A DNA stretch of 6,643 nt from Deltaproteobacteria bacterium (GTDB lineage: Bacteria; Desulfobacterota; Syntrophia; Syntrophales; UBA5619), in NCBI GenBank assembly GCA_021372695.1, contig JAJFTY010000135.1, positions 1-6,643 on the forward strand. The letters are read 5' to 3'. A model generated the notes under the pieces. That model was not told where the DNA came from. It ran no database searches and saw only the letters and a program-made list of their open reading frames with translations. Shown piece after piece: positions 1-5,182 of the stretch. Numbering within the stretch: position 1 is the stretch's first letter; the number at the start of each line of letters is the position of its first letter. A program made the translations under genes and the position numbers.

Positions 1-971
1 TGCGAAAAGTTACCCTGTTCCTGGCCCTGCTGCTGGCCGCAGCACTCATGGCCGGCGGCCTCTGCTTCGGCGCCGAGAATTACCCGACCAAGCCGATCCA
101 GGTCATCGTTCCCTACGCGGCCGGCGGCTCCAGCGACGTTCTGGGCCGCACCGTGGAAAAGTTCTGGAAGAAGTACAGCCCCCAGCCGATGCTCATCGTT
201 GACAAGCCGGGGGCCGGCGGGGTCCAGGGAACCGAATATGTCGTCCGCGCCAAGCCGGACGGATACACCGTCCTGCTGGCCTACGGCTCCGGCTGCGACC
301 TGGTGATGCCGCACCTGCAGAAGATGCCCTATGACCCCCTGAAGGACGTCACCCCGGTCGCGAGGCTGTCCATCCATTCGGTCGTGGTCAGCGTCAGCGG
401 AAAATCGCCGTTCAAGTCGCTCAAAGAGGTGCTGGACTGGGGCAGGCAGGGGAACAAGATCACCGCCGCCGTCTCCACCGCGGCCGGCGCCGTGGACATC
501 GTCATGAGGGCCATCTCCAAGCGGAGCGGCGTCCCGATCACCACCGTACCCTTCACCGGCGGCGCCGATGCGGTGACCGCCCTGGCCGGCGGGCATCTGG
601 TGATCGGCGGCGGCCATCCCTCGGAAGTGTGGCCGCACATCAAATCGGGCCGCTTCCGGCCGCTCGGCGTGGCCCTGGATAAGCGCGACGCCGCCCTGCC
701 GAATGTCCCGACCCTCCGGGAGCAGGGAATCGACGTCGCCACCTGGGGCTCGGTCAAGGGTGTGGCCGTCCCGAACGGCACGCCGCCCGAGATCGTCGAC
801 TACCTCGCCGCGACCCTCAAGAAGGTTTCCGAGGACAAGGATTTTGTGAAGACCATGACCTCGATCGGCCAGCCGGTCAACTACCTCGGTCCCAAGGAGT
901 GGGCGGCCTTCATGCAGCAGGCATCCAAGGACTACGGCGACATGATCAGGGAGTTAGGAATCAAACTGTAG
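1..971 (+). CDS. TTT-family (Bug/TctC-like) periplasmic solute-binding protein, start codon cut by window edge
   Basis: Bug receptors bind carboxylates or similar small molecules in the periplasm and normally feed a TctA/TctB membrane pair. The frame is open from base 3 (cga), and bases 1-2 are 'tg', so the start codon is NTG with its first base just outside; that gives 323 residues, normal for the family. The ATG at 48 would cut the signal peptide and is rejected. Residues 1-25 form a type I signal peptide (MRKVT, then a Leu/Ala core), likely cleaved after FGA; no lipobox precedes C22. Mature motifs fit the family: PIQVIVPYAAGGSSDVLGR (32-50), PDGYTVLLA, VPTLREQGID and the PNGTPPEIVDYL segment. 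The stop is followed by a hairpin at 1038-1069. No TctA/TctB gene is in the window, so it may be an orphan receptor or the last gene of an operon. The ligand cannot be read from sequence. Confidence 0.93.
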   Translation, partial: RKVTLFLALLLAAALMAGGLCFGAENYPTKPIQVIVPYAAGGSSDVLGRTVEKFWKKYSPQPMLIVDKPGAGGVQGTEYVVRAKPDGYTVLLAYGSGCDLVMPHLQKMPYDPLKDVTPVARLSIHSVVVSVSGKSPFKSLKEVLDWGRQGNKITAAVSTAAGAVDIVMRAISKRSGVPITTVPFTGGADAVTALAGGHLVIGGGHPSEVWPHIKSGRFRPLGVALDKRDAALPNVPTLREQGIDVATWGSVKGVAVPNGTPPEIVDYLAATLKKVSEDKDFVKTMTSIGQPVNYLGPKEWAAFMQQASKDYGDMIRELGIKL

Positions 972-1037
972 GGTCCGCGGATCGAGTCGCCATCTGACCG
1001 GACGACACGTCATGGCGGCCGCGGGATGAAACGGGTC

Positions 1038-1069
1038 GGGAGGGCCCCCGCAGAGACGGGGGCCTTCCC
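1038..1069. terminator. Bidirectional GC-rich terminator-like hairpin between convergent genes
   Basis: The arms gggagggcccccg (1038-1050) and cgggggccttccc (1057-1069) pair over 13 bp, with one G-T wobble, around the 6-base loop cagaga. It sits between the stop of the rightward receptor gene (971) and the leftward stop of the QueG-like gene (1071), where a shared terminator is expected. Neither side has a clear T tract, so the intrinsic terminator role is inferred from stem strength and position. Confidence 0.6.
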
Positions 1070-1070
1070 A

Positions 1071-2210
1071 TCAGGCCCGGCGAAAATTCGCCGAGGACTC
1101 CTCCAGGGCGGCGTTGATCTCCTCGCGGACGAGGCCTGCGCTCTCCGGCAGGAAAGATGCCAGGAGCCGCCGCGCCTCCGGCCCGTCGATCCGGCCGAGG
1201 GCCCAGGCGGCCATCGCCTTTACCCGTTCGTCATCCTCCCGGCGGAAGGCCTCCGCCAGATGGGGAATGTAGGCCTCGTCCCGCGTGTTCCCCATGGCTC
1301 GGGCGACGTTCGTCTTCCATCGCCAGAGGTCCGCATCGGACATGTAGAACATGTGCGGCCAGATCTTCTCCGTGAACCACGCCTTGTCCATTCCCAGCAG
1401 TTTCTCCAGCCGGAAATTTTCGACCATCCCTGCCGCCTTCTCGTTGGCTTTGAGCTCCCGTGCAAGCCAGGGGGCGTTCCGGGGGCAGACGTTCTGGCAG
1501 CGGTCGCAGCCGTAAACGCAGAGCCCCATCGGCGCCCGCAGTTCCCGCGGCGTCAACTCGCCGCCGAAGTAGGTGAGATAGGAGATGCAGCGGCGCGGGT
1601 CGAGCTTCCGCGGGCCCTTCAGCGCCCCCGTGGGGCAGGCGGCGATGCAGGCGTTCCGGCACCAGTCCGGGCAGCCGATCTCGAGGGTCGGTGCGTCCGG
1701 CGGGAACTCCCGGTCCACGACCACCGCGATCGGCAGCACCCAGGAGCCCCCGGCGGCCACCTTCCGCGAGTAGAAGAGGCAGTTCTTGCCGAACGTCCCG
1801 AGGCCGGCCCGGGCCGCGGCGAGCCGGTGGGGAAGGTGGAAGGGAACCTTGGAGTCGATCCCGTTCTCCCTGAGATAGGAGCGGAAGGCCTTGACCCTTT
1901 TCCCCAGGCGGTTCCCGATCATCCGGTCGTCGTCGAGGTAGCAGCGGCCGAAGTGGCGCTCGAGCGGAGGCGGGAAGGCCTCCCGGAAATAGGGTTCGAT
2001 CAGCACGATGATCGACTTCGCCCCGGGGAGAACGCTTTTGGGATCGGTCCCGGCGATCAGGTCCAGGCCCGCCCGGATGATCGGGCCGTACTCCTCCTGC
2101 ATCCCTTCGAGGAGCGTGCGCTGGGAGTCGAAGGGCTCCGCCGTGGTGATGCCCGCATCCTCGAAACCGCACTCCTGCGCCTTGGCGATGATCTCTTCCC
2201 TGCCGAGCAT
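1071..2210 (-). CDS. QueG-like double [4Fe-4S] protein with C-terminal HEAT repeat (epoxyqueuosine reductase homologue, probably a divergent paralogue)
   Basis: The 379-residue protein has the QueG layout: an N-terminal DUF1730-type domain, the AGLGTFGKN motif (135-143) of the cobalamin-binding region, two ferredoxin-like Cys clusters and a HEAT repeat (about 325-370, KAMAAWALGRIDGPEARRLL). QueG reduces epoxyqueuosine in tRNA to queuosine using cobalamin and two [4Fe-4S] clusters. Cysteines are C180/C184/C188/C192-P-T-G-A, C208 in RRCISYLT, and C231/C235/C238/C242 in YGCDRCQNVCPRN. Two features are unusual. The first cluster has 3-3-3 spacing, not the usual CxxCxxCxxxCP. The segment before AGLG reads VPFHLPHRLA where QueG has about VDxxPVxER, so the catalytic Asp seems absent. 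The cytosolic reductase fold is secure, but activity on epoxyqueuosine is doubtful. The start is ATG at 2210, preceded by AAGGAGGG at 5-base spacing; longer frames toward 2351 overlap the upstream gene. It probably shares a transcript with the peptidase gene 52 bp upstream. Confidence 0.88.
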   Translation of the reverse strand: MLGREEIIAKAQECGFEDAGITTAEPFDSQRTLLEGMQEEYGPIIRAGLDLIAGTDPKSVLPGAKSIIVLIEPYFREAFPPPLERHFGRCYLDDDRMIGNRLGKRVKAFRSYLRENGIDSKVPFHLPHRLAAARAGLGTFGKNCLFYSRKVAAGGSWVLPIAVVVDREFPPDAPTLEIGCPDWCRNACIAACPTGALKGPRKLDPRRCISYLTYFGGELTPRELRAPMGLCVYGCDRCQNVCPRNAPWLARELKANEKAAGMVENFRLEKLLGMDKAWFTEKIWPHMFYMSDADLWRWKTNVARAMGNTRDEAYIPHLAEAFRREDDERVKAMAAWALGRIDGPEARRLLASFLPESAGLVREEINAALEESSANFRRA

Positions 2211-2262
2211 CTTTCCCTCCTTTTCAATCCGAACGCTCACCCACCCGAAAGCCGGTCGCGCC

Positions 2263-3063
2263 TCATCCCCCTGCCCTCTCCTCCACCCAGGCCGGGACCC
2301 GCTTCCAACCGTCGCGCATCTTCCTGTGAATGGCCCGGCATTCGGGCTCAAACGTGCTCAGGAGTGTCCAGAACCGGGGGGAGTGGTTCATGTAGACCGT
2401 GTGGCAGAGCTCGTGCATGAGGACGCAGCGGACCCATTCGCGCTCCAGGAAGAGCAGCTTGAAGCTGAGGTTGATCGTCCCCTTCGACGAACAGCTCGCC
2501 CAGCGCGTCTTCTGCCCCTTGATCTGGGCCTCCCTGAATTTGAAGCCGCCCTTCCGGGCGAGGCGCTCCAGCCACGGGACCAGCTCCTCGCGCGTCCGGA
2601 GGCGCAGCCAGCCTTTCAGCGCCTCACGGCAGGCATCGTAGTCGCTGACGGCGCCGTAGACGGCAAGCTGGCCCGGTCCGTCGACCATCACGCCGACATA
2701 CCGCGTCGTCGTCCGCCGGTAGTCGATCCGCCAGGACTCCCCGAGGGCCGGGAGATCCAGAGTCTCCGGCAGTTCGGCGGCGAGCCGGCGGGCGGAAGCG
2801 GCTTCCGCGCCCGCGCCGCTTCGGGCTTCGGCCAGGGCAGCCTCCGCAAACCGCCGCAGGTGGCCTTCGATCCAGCTTCTCTTCTTCTCCACGATCGCCG
2901 GTACACGGCCGAGGTCGAATTTATGCGGAACCACGACCGTCAGCCCCTCCCGGGGCGAGAGGGTGAGGCGGACGCTGCGCGCCCGGGTCGAGGTCCGGAC
3001 CCGGTAATCGATCCGGTCGCCCCGATCGGTCTCAGGAGATTCTTTTCCGAATGGCTGTTCCAT
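2263..3063 (-). CDS. YgjP-like (DUF45/WLM-type) zinc metallopeptidase
   Basis: The 266-residue protein carries the family signature: KGQKTRWASCSSKGTINLS (182-200), then the zinc site HELCHTVYMNHSPRFW (217-232). H217 and H221 of HExxH and probably H227 in NHS are the metal ligands, and E218 is the catalytic base. The N-terminal half (about 20-130) is the beta-rich region usual in DUF45 proteins (RSVRLTLSPREGLTVVVP). No signal peptide or membrane segment is visible, so it should be cytosolic. YgjP-type proteins are predicted peptidases related to the SprT/WLM group; a physiological substrate is not established. ATG 3063 was chosen because the frame upstream runs into a promoter (3125-3153), so the TTG at 3153 would be part of the -35 box; no strong Shine-Dalgarno precedes 3063. 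First gene of a leftward pair with the QueG-like gene; the two stay on their own side of the integron. Confidence 0.88.
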   Translation of the reverse strand: MEQPFGKESPETDRGDRIDYRVRTSTRARSVRLTLSPREGLTVVVPHKFDLGRVPAIVEKKRSWIEGHLRRFAEAALAEARSGAGAEAASARRLAAELPETLDLPALGESWRIDYRRTTTRYVGVMVDGPGQLAVYGAVSDYDACREALKGWLRLRTREELVPWLERLARKGGFKFREAQIKGQKTRWASCSSKGTINLSFKLLFLEREWVRCVLMHELCHTVYMNHSPRFWTLLSTFEPECRAIHRKMRDGWKRVPAWVEERAGG

Positions 3064-3077
3064 GAAGCTATCTTTCA

Positions 3078-3094
3078 GGCCGGCGCTGCCGGCC
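3078..3094 (-). other. Perfect 7-bp leader hairpin before the metallopeptidase gene
   Basis: ggccggc (3078-3084) and gccggcc (3088-3094) form a perfect stem with a 3-base loop. It lies in the predicted 5' leader, ending 14 bases before the ATG at 3063. No T tract follows, so it is not an intrinsic terminator. It could influence translation, or be chance in GC-rich DNA. Confidence 0.3.
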
Positions 3095-3124
3095 GTTGGG
3101 GACACGGTTTTCGTTTTTTGTGAT

Positions 3125-3153
3125 CTTATCACGCCTGCCATGGGATTTGTCAA
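3125..3153 (-). promoter_or_regulatory. Predicted sigma70-type promoter for the metallopeptidase/QueG-like pair
   Basis: On the minus strand TTGACA (3153-3148, 6 of 6) is followed by a 17-base spacer and GATAAG (3130-3125, 4 of 6 to TATAAT). Transcription would begin near 3118, leaving a leader of about 55 bases before the ATG at 3063. It lies at the border between the AT-richer spacer and the GC-rich flank and points away from the integron. Confidence 0.6.
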
Positions 3154-3259
3154 AGGTTGTCGTGCGGACTCATCAGAAAAGTGATTATTTCATTCGATTC
3201 GGTATCTTACATTGATGAAGCGTCACCGATGTTCCGCAGCGGTACGGTCCGCAAGATCG

Positions 3260-3288
3260 GGCCGGAGAGCGCGCTGACTCCGCCGGCC
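3260..3288 (-). terminator. Weak terminator-like hairpin behind the integrase remnant
   Basis: ggccgg (3260-3265) pairs with ccggcc (3283-3288), just beyond the leftward TGA at 3291. There is no T tract. The remaining spacer up to the promoter at 3153 shows no other gene or clear signal. Confidence 0.25.
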
Positions 3289-3290
3289 GT

Positions 3291-3605
3291 TCACGTGAGA
3301 GGGGCCAGGGGGCTCTTGACGCCCATCCCGCCCCCGCTTCATCACATCGGTGTAGATCATCGTCGTGGACACATCCTTGTGGCCGAGCAACTCCTGGACC
3401 GTCCGGATGTCGTAGCCTGCCTCCAGGAGATGGGTCGCGAAGCTGTGGCGGAAGGTGTGGGGGCTGACCGGTTTGACAAAACCCGCGGCCCTCGCTTATC
3501 GTGGAAGAAAATGTATCGTTTGATCCAGTCTACATAGGCATGCTCGGTGCGGATGGAATAGTGCCGCTTCCGGAGAACATTCCGGACCTGATCAAAGAGC
3601 TTCAT
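3291..3605 (-). pseudogene. Integron integrase (IntI, tyrosine recombinase) remnant: large internal deletion plus frameshift
   Basis: From ATG 3605 the frame gives MKLFDQVRNVLRKRHYSIR, then [19 protein letters not shown]: the IntI N-terminal core-binding start. After about 40 residues (near 3485) the similarity jumps to a different frame that reads [20 protein letters not shown], then [14 protein letters not shown]: the C-terminal catalytic part with H and R of HTFRH, the later H, and the nucleophile Y. Near 3326-3336 one extra base in a G-rich run breaks the frame again; correcting it gives [15 protein letters not shown] and a TGA at 3291, the normal IntI ending. About 105 codons remain of the usual 320-340. 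Box I with its catalytic Arg, the central core and the IntI-specific insert are gone, so no active enzyme is possible. Orientation fits: intI reads leftward, away from a rightward cassette array. Confidence 0.92.
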
Positions 3606-3754
3606 TTGCCATCACCAGTTGCGGTATTCTTATATCAATATGCGTTTCCATGTTTTTGATTTGACAGGGTTCATATCTTATGCCATGGTCTTGCGCAATC
3701 CGGGATATTCATATTGCGGCAATCTAAGGCCGCCTTTGGGCGGTCTACACAATG
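3606..3754. other. Presumed attI region between integrase remnant and first cassette
   Basis: The AT-rich stretch lies where attI and the cassette promoter sit in other integrons, between the intI start and the first cassette. No coding frame is credible here. Two possible crossover points close it: TTGGGC at 3736-3741, which exactly complements the GCCCAA of the first attC's R'' core but is preceded by T instead of G, and GTTCGGC at 3754-3760, which has the conserved GTT but one mismatch. A TTGACA at 3661-3666 points toward the cassettes but has only a poor -10 (CATGGT, 17-base spacing). TATAAG at 3634-3629 on the minus strand may be an old intI -10. The attI assignment rests on position. 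Confidence 0.45.
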
Positions 3755-3790
3755 TTCGGCCATAAAGGAAACGGATTCTGTGGCATCTGA

Positions 3791-3796
3791 AAGGAG
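3791..3796 (+). promoter_or_regulatory. Ribosome binding site AAGGAG that fixes the GTG start of the lipoprotein
   Basis: AAGGAG lies 7 bases before GTG 3804. It selects this GTG over the upstream in-frame ATG at 3714, which has no such site and would bury the signal peptide inside the protein. Confidence 0.75.
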
Positions 3797-3803
3797 ATCA
3801 TTA

Positions 3804-4034
3804 GTGAGAATTCTATTACCAGTTGTTGTCATTACCTTATCCGTATTGACTGGCTGCGCATACAGCATTAAAGATATCGACGTAAGTAAAGTCGAGCCCA
3901 CTTGTGCAAGACAGTGTTCGACATCTTATTCTTCGTGCATTTCTGGCGGTGGTCAAGTAGGTTTCAGAACAGAAACGCTAAGAGCGTGTAAAGAAGGATA
4001 CGAAGTTTGTATTAATACTTGCCCCACAAAATAG
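3804..4034 (+). CDS. Small cysteine-rich lipoprotein, cassette 1
   Basis: From GTG 3804 the product has 76 residues. Residues 1-18 (MRILLPVVVITLSVLTGC) are a textbook lipoprotein signal with lipobox LTGC; C18 would be acylated and become the N-terminus. Alanine at +2, not Asp, suggests outer-membrane sorting in a Gram-negative cell. The remaining 58 residues hold six cysteines at 34, 38, 45, 62, 69 and 73. Their spacing is mirror-symmetric, C-x3-C-x6-C-x16-C-x6-C-x3-C, compatible with two antiparallel helices clamped by three disulfides around a Gly-rich turn (SGGGQVG); the fold is inference. I do not recognise a named family, and function is unknown. A 135-bp stretch without a gene separates the stop from the attC at 4170. 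The gene is AT-richer than the chromosomal flank, fitting foreign origin. Confidence 0.82.
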   Translation: MRILLPVVVITLSVLTGCAYSIKDIDVSKVEPTCARQCSTSYSSCISGGGQVGFRTETLRACKEGYEVCINTCPTK

Positions 4035-4169
4035 TTTTGACAGGCTTGGGAATACGGGTTTGCAGATCGCTTATGAAAACTGGATCGCCGGCAAAATAGT
4101 TAGTTATACAGGAATCCTATCTTGCACAGCGTAGTAGATGTAGCCATTGACAAAGGCAGAGGCAAAAAG
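4035..4169. other. Non-coding tail of cassette 1
   Basis: No credible gene, attC-like palindrome or promoter is visible between the lipoprotein stop and the first attC. TTGACA at 4037-4042 has no matching -10. GTTAGTT at 4099-4105 looks like a core site but has no folded attC in front of it. Cassette genes usually stop next to their attC, so this long tail is unusual. Confidence 0.5.
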
Positions 4170-4234
4170 GCCCAACCAGCCGCTAGAGCCGATCGCAGCC
4201 CGCTGGGCTGCTCCGGCTCAGCTCGTCGTTAGGA
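4170..4234 (+). other. attC recombination site 1 (65 bp), closes cassette 1
   Basis: R'' is GCCCAAC (4170-4176, exact RYYYAAC) and R' is GTTAGGA (4228-4234); crossover falls between G4228 and T4229. The single strand folds through GCT (4182-4184)/AGC (4220-4222), an extrahelical A at 4185, GAGCCG (4186-4191)/CGGCTC (4214-4219) and a terminal hairpin GCAGCCC (4195-4201)/GGGCTGC (4205-4211). Size, unpaired spacer next to the cores, and extrahelical base match the known attC plan. Confidence 0.92.
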
Positions 4235-4235
4235 G
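4231..4235 (+). promoter_or_regulatory. Ribosome binding site AGGAG overlapping the attC core
   Basis: AGGAG starts inside the R' core GTTAGGA and lies 7 bases before ATG 4243. Because the TTAGGA bases belong to the incoming cassette, the site travels with the GAF gene. It supports ATG 4243 as the start. Confidence 0.75.
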
Positions 4236-4242
4236 CAACAAA

Positions 4243-4941
4243 ATGATTAAGAATCAAGACGAAATTGAAATAACAAAGAACCTTTTGGAAAACTGGCAGG
4301 AAATAGTTAATCTAATTGCGGAAATAGCTAAAACCCCTGCCGCACTGATTATGCGACTTAGAGATCATGACATAGAGGTCTTTGTTTCGAGCGAAAGTAA
4401 AGGGAACCCTTACCATCCCGGAGACAAGCAAGAGTTATTTGGCTCCGGTCTGTATTGTGAAACGGTGATCAAGACACAAGACAGGCTTCTCGTTCCTGAC
4501 GCCTTGGCAGATGAGAAATGGAAAAACAACCCTGACACCAAGCTGAACATGATCTCCTATTTGGGCTTTCCCATTCTCTTACCAAGCAAAAAACCGTTTG
4601 GGACTATTTGTATTCTGGATAACAAAACAAATGAATATTTAAAAACAGTGGAAGTTCTGATGGTGAAATTCCGTGACTTTATAGAGTCACATCTTGAAAT
4701 GATCTATATGAGCCAAATGCTGGGAGATGAAAACAAACGACTAACAGACTATTTGATGGAGCTGCAAGCCCTACGTGGTATTGTGCCAATATGTTCACAC
4801 TGCAAGAGCATCAGGGACAAAAAAGACAATTGGCATCCTATTGAGCATTACCTCATTCAGAATCCTCAGGCTGATTTCAGTCACAGCATATGCCCAAAAT
4901 GTATGAAGAAACTTTACCCAGAGTTTATTAAAAACTCCTAA
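4243..4941 (+). CDS. GAF-domain sensor-like protein with C-terminal CxxC...CxxC (zinc-ribbon-like) tail, cassette 2
   Basis: The 232-residue soluble protein has a GAF domain at about 18-150 (YCETVIKTQDRLLVPDALAD and YLGFPILLPSKKPFGTICIL are typical GAF strands), a helical, probably coiled-coil linker at about 150-178, and a tail at 179-226: LRGIVPICSHCKSIRDKK, then HPIEHYLIQNP and FSHSICPKCMKKLYPEF. C184/C187 and C217/C220 probably bind a metal. This tail is familiar at the C-terminus of PAS, GAF and response-regulator proteins, especially in deltaproteobacterial lineages; its role is not settled. No kinase, GGDEF or DNA-binding output domain is present, so it may be a stand-alone ligand or redox sensor acting through a partner. 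The start at 4243 follows AGGAG (4231-4235). A frame open from further left (4147) only translates the attC. The stop TAA (4939-4941) lies in R'' of the next attC. AT-rich compared with the chromosomal flank. Confidence 0.88.
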   Translation: MIKNQDEIEITKNLLENWQEIVNLIAEIAKTPAALIMRLRDHDIEVFVSSESKGNPYHPGDKQELFGSGLYCETVIKTQDRLLVPDALADEKWKNNPDTKLNMISYLGFPILLPSKKPFGTICILDNKTNEYLKTVEVLMVKFRDFIESHLEMIYMSQMLGDENKRLTDYLMELQALRGIVPICSHCKSIRDKKDNWHPIEHYLIQNPQADFSHSICPKCMKKLYPEFIKNS

Positions 4942-5010
4942 CAACCGCATTAACCCGGACTGGCGACTCCACTGCGCTCCATTGTCAGCCGGTTATGCGG
5001 AACGTTCGCG
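4936..5010 (+). other. attC recombination site 2 (75 bp), closes the GAF cassette
   Basis: R'' is TCCTAAC (4936-4942) and the right core is GTTCGCG (5004-5010), which keeps only GTT of the consensus. Inner stem: CCGCAT (4945-4950)/ATGCGG (4995-5000), bulged T4951, AACC (4952-4955)/GGTT (4991-4994), bulged C4956, GG/CC, bulged A4959, then CTGGCGA (4960-4966)/TTGTCAG (4982-4988) with two wobbles and a 15-base loop. R'' complements exactly the GTTAGGA at this cassette's own left edge. Confidence 0.88.
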
Positions 5011-5144
5011 TCGCCTGTGGCTGCGCGAACCATCAATGGAGCCGCACCGCCCACGGTGGCTCCGCCTTCATCATTTGGCACTGGAGCTGCACTAGGCTGC
5101 ATCTCCAGCGCCAAATGATCGGGGTTCGGCTCATCTCGCACCCG
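5005..5144 (+). mobile_element. 140-bp ORF-less gene cassette, essentially an attC alone
   Basis: The left core GTTCGCG (5004-5010) and R'' CGCGAAC (5024-5030) are exact complements, so this is a cassette in its own right and not one over-long attC. Only 13 bases separate the two cores; all the rest is attC. No frame has both a ribosome site and a plausible start. It may be a decayed cassette, a spacer, or carry a short RNA in the large hairpin at 5070-5119. Confidence 0.75.
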
Positions 5145-5150
5145 TTAGCC
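5024..5150 (+). other. attC recombination site 3 (127 bp) with large terminal structure
   Basis: R'' is CGCGAAC (5024-5030), R' is GTTAGCC (5144-5150), crossover after G5144. The inner arm GAGCCG (5039-5044)/CGGCTC (5127-5132) continues past a C-T mismatch into ACC (5046-5048)/GGT (5123-5125). The variable terminal part holds a strong hairpin: ATCATTTGGC (5070-5079)/GCCAAATGAT (5110-5119), one A-C mismatch, then CTGGAG (5081-5086)/CTCCAG (5103-5108). A competing stem at about 5038-5062 could also form. Confidence 0.78.
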
Positions 5151-5182
5151 AGACATGACAACAACATCGGAAAGAATGCGCC

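Noticed and set aside
2211..2351. Longer N-terminus for the QueG-like protein
   Set aside because: It overlaps the end of the metallopeptidase gene and lacks family similarity; ATG 2210 has a strong ribosome site.
1026..2420. 464-codon plus-strand open frame
   Set aside because: It lies opposite the QueG-like gene in GC-rich DNA, is Pro/Arg/Gly-rich and has no family motif; the minus strand encodes clear iron-sulfur motifs.
2008..3123. 371-codon plus-strand open frame
   Set aside because: Antisense shadow of the metallopeptidase gene, which has HELCH and family motifs on the other strand.
3064..3153. TTG start at 3153 (or ATG at 3141) for the metallopeptidase
   Set aside because: The TTG is the first half of a perfect -35 box, and the ATG at 3141 lies in the spacer of the same promoter, before any transcript start.
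3157..3537. 126-codon plus-strand open frame
   Set aside because: It is antisense to the integrase remnant, whose minus-strand motifs are specific.
3661..3689. Rightward promoter (TTGACA, 17 bases, CATGGT) as the cassette promoter Pc
   Set aside because: The -35 is perfect but the -10 matches only 3 of 6; kept as a hint, not called as a feature.
4037..4065. TTGACA as an internal promoter after the lipoprotein gene
   Set aside because: At 16-18 base spacing the -10 candidates match only 2 of 6 or so positions.
4099..4105. GTTAGTT as another cassette junction
   Set aside because: No attC-like fold or complementary R'' lies in front of it.
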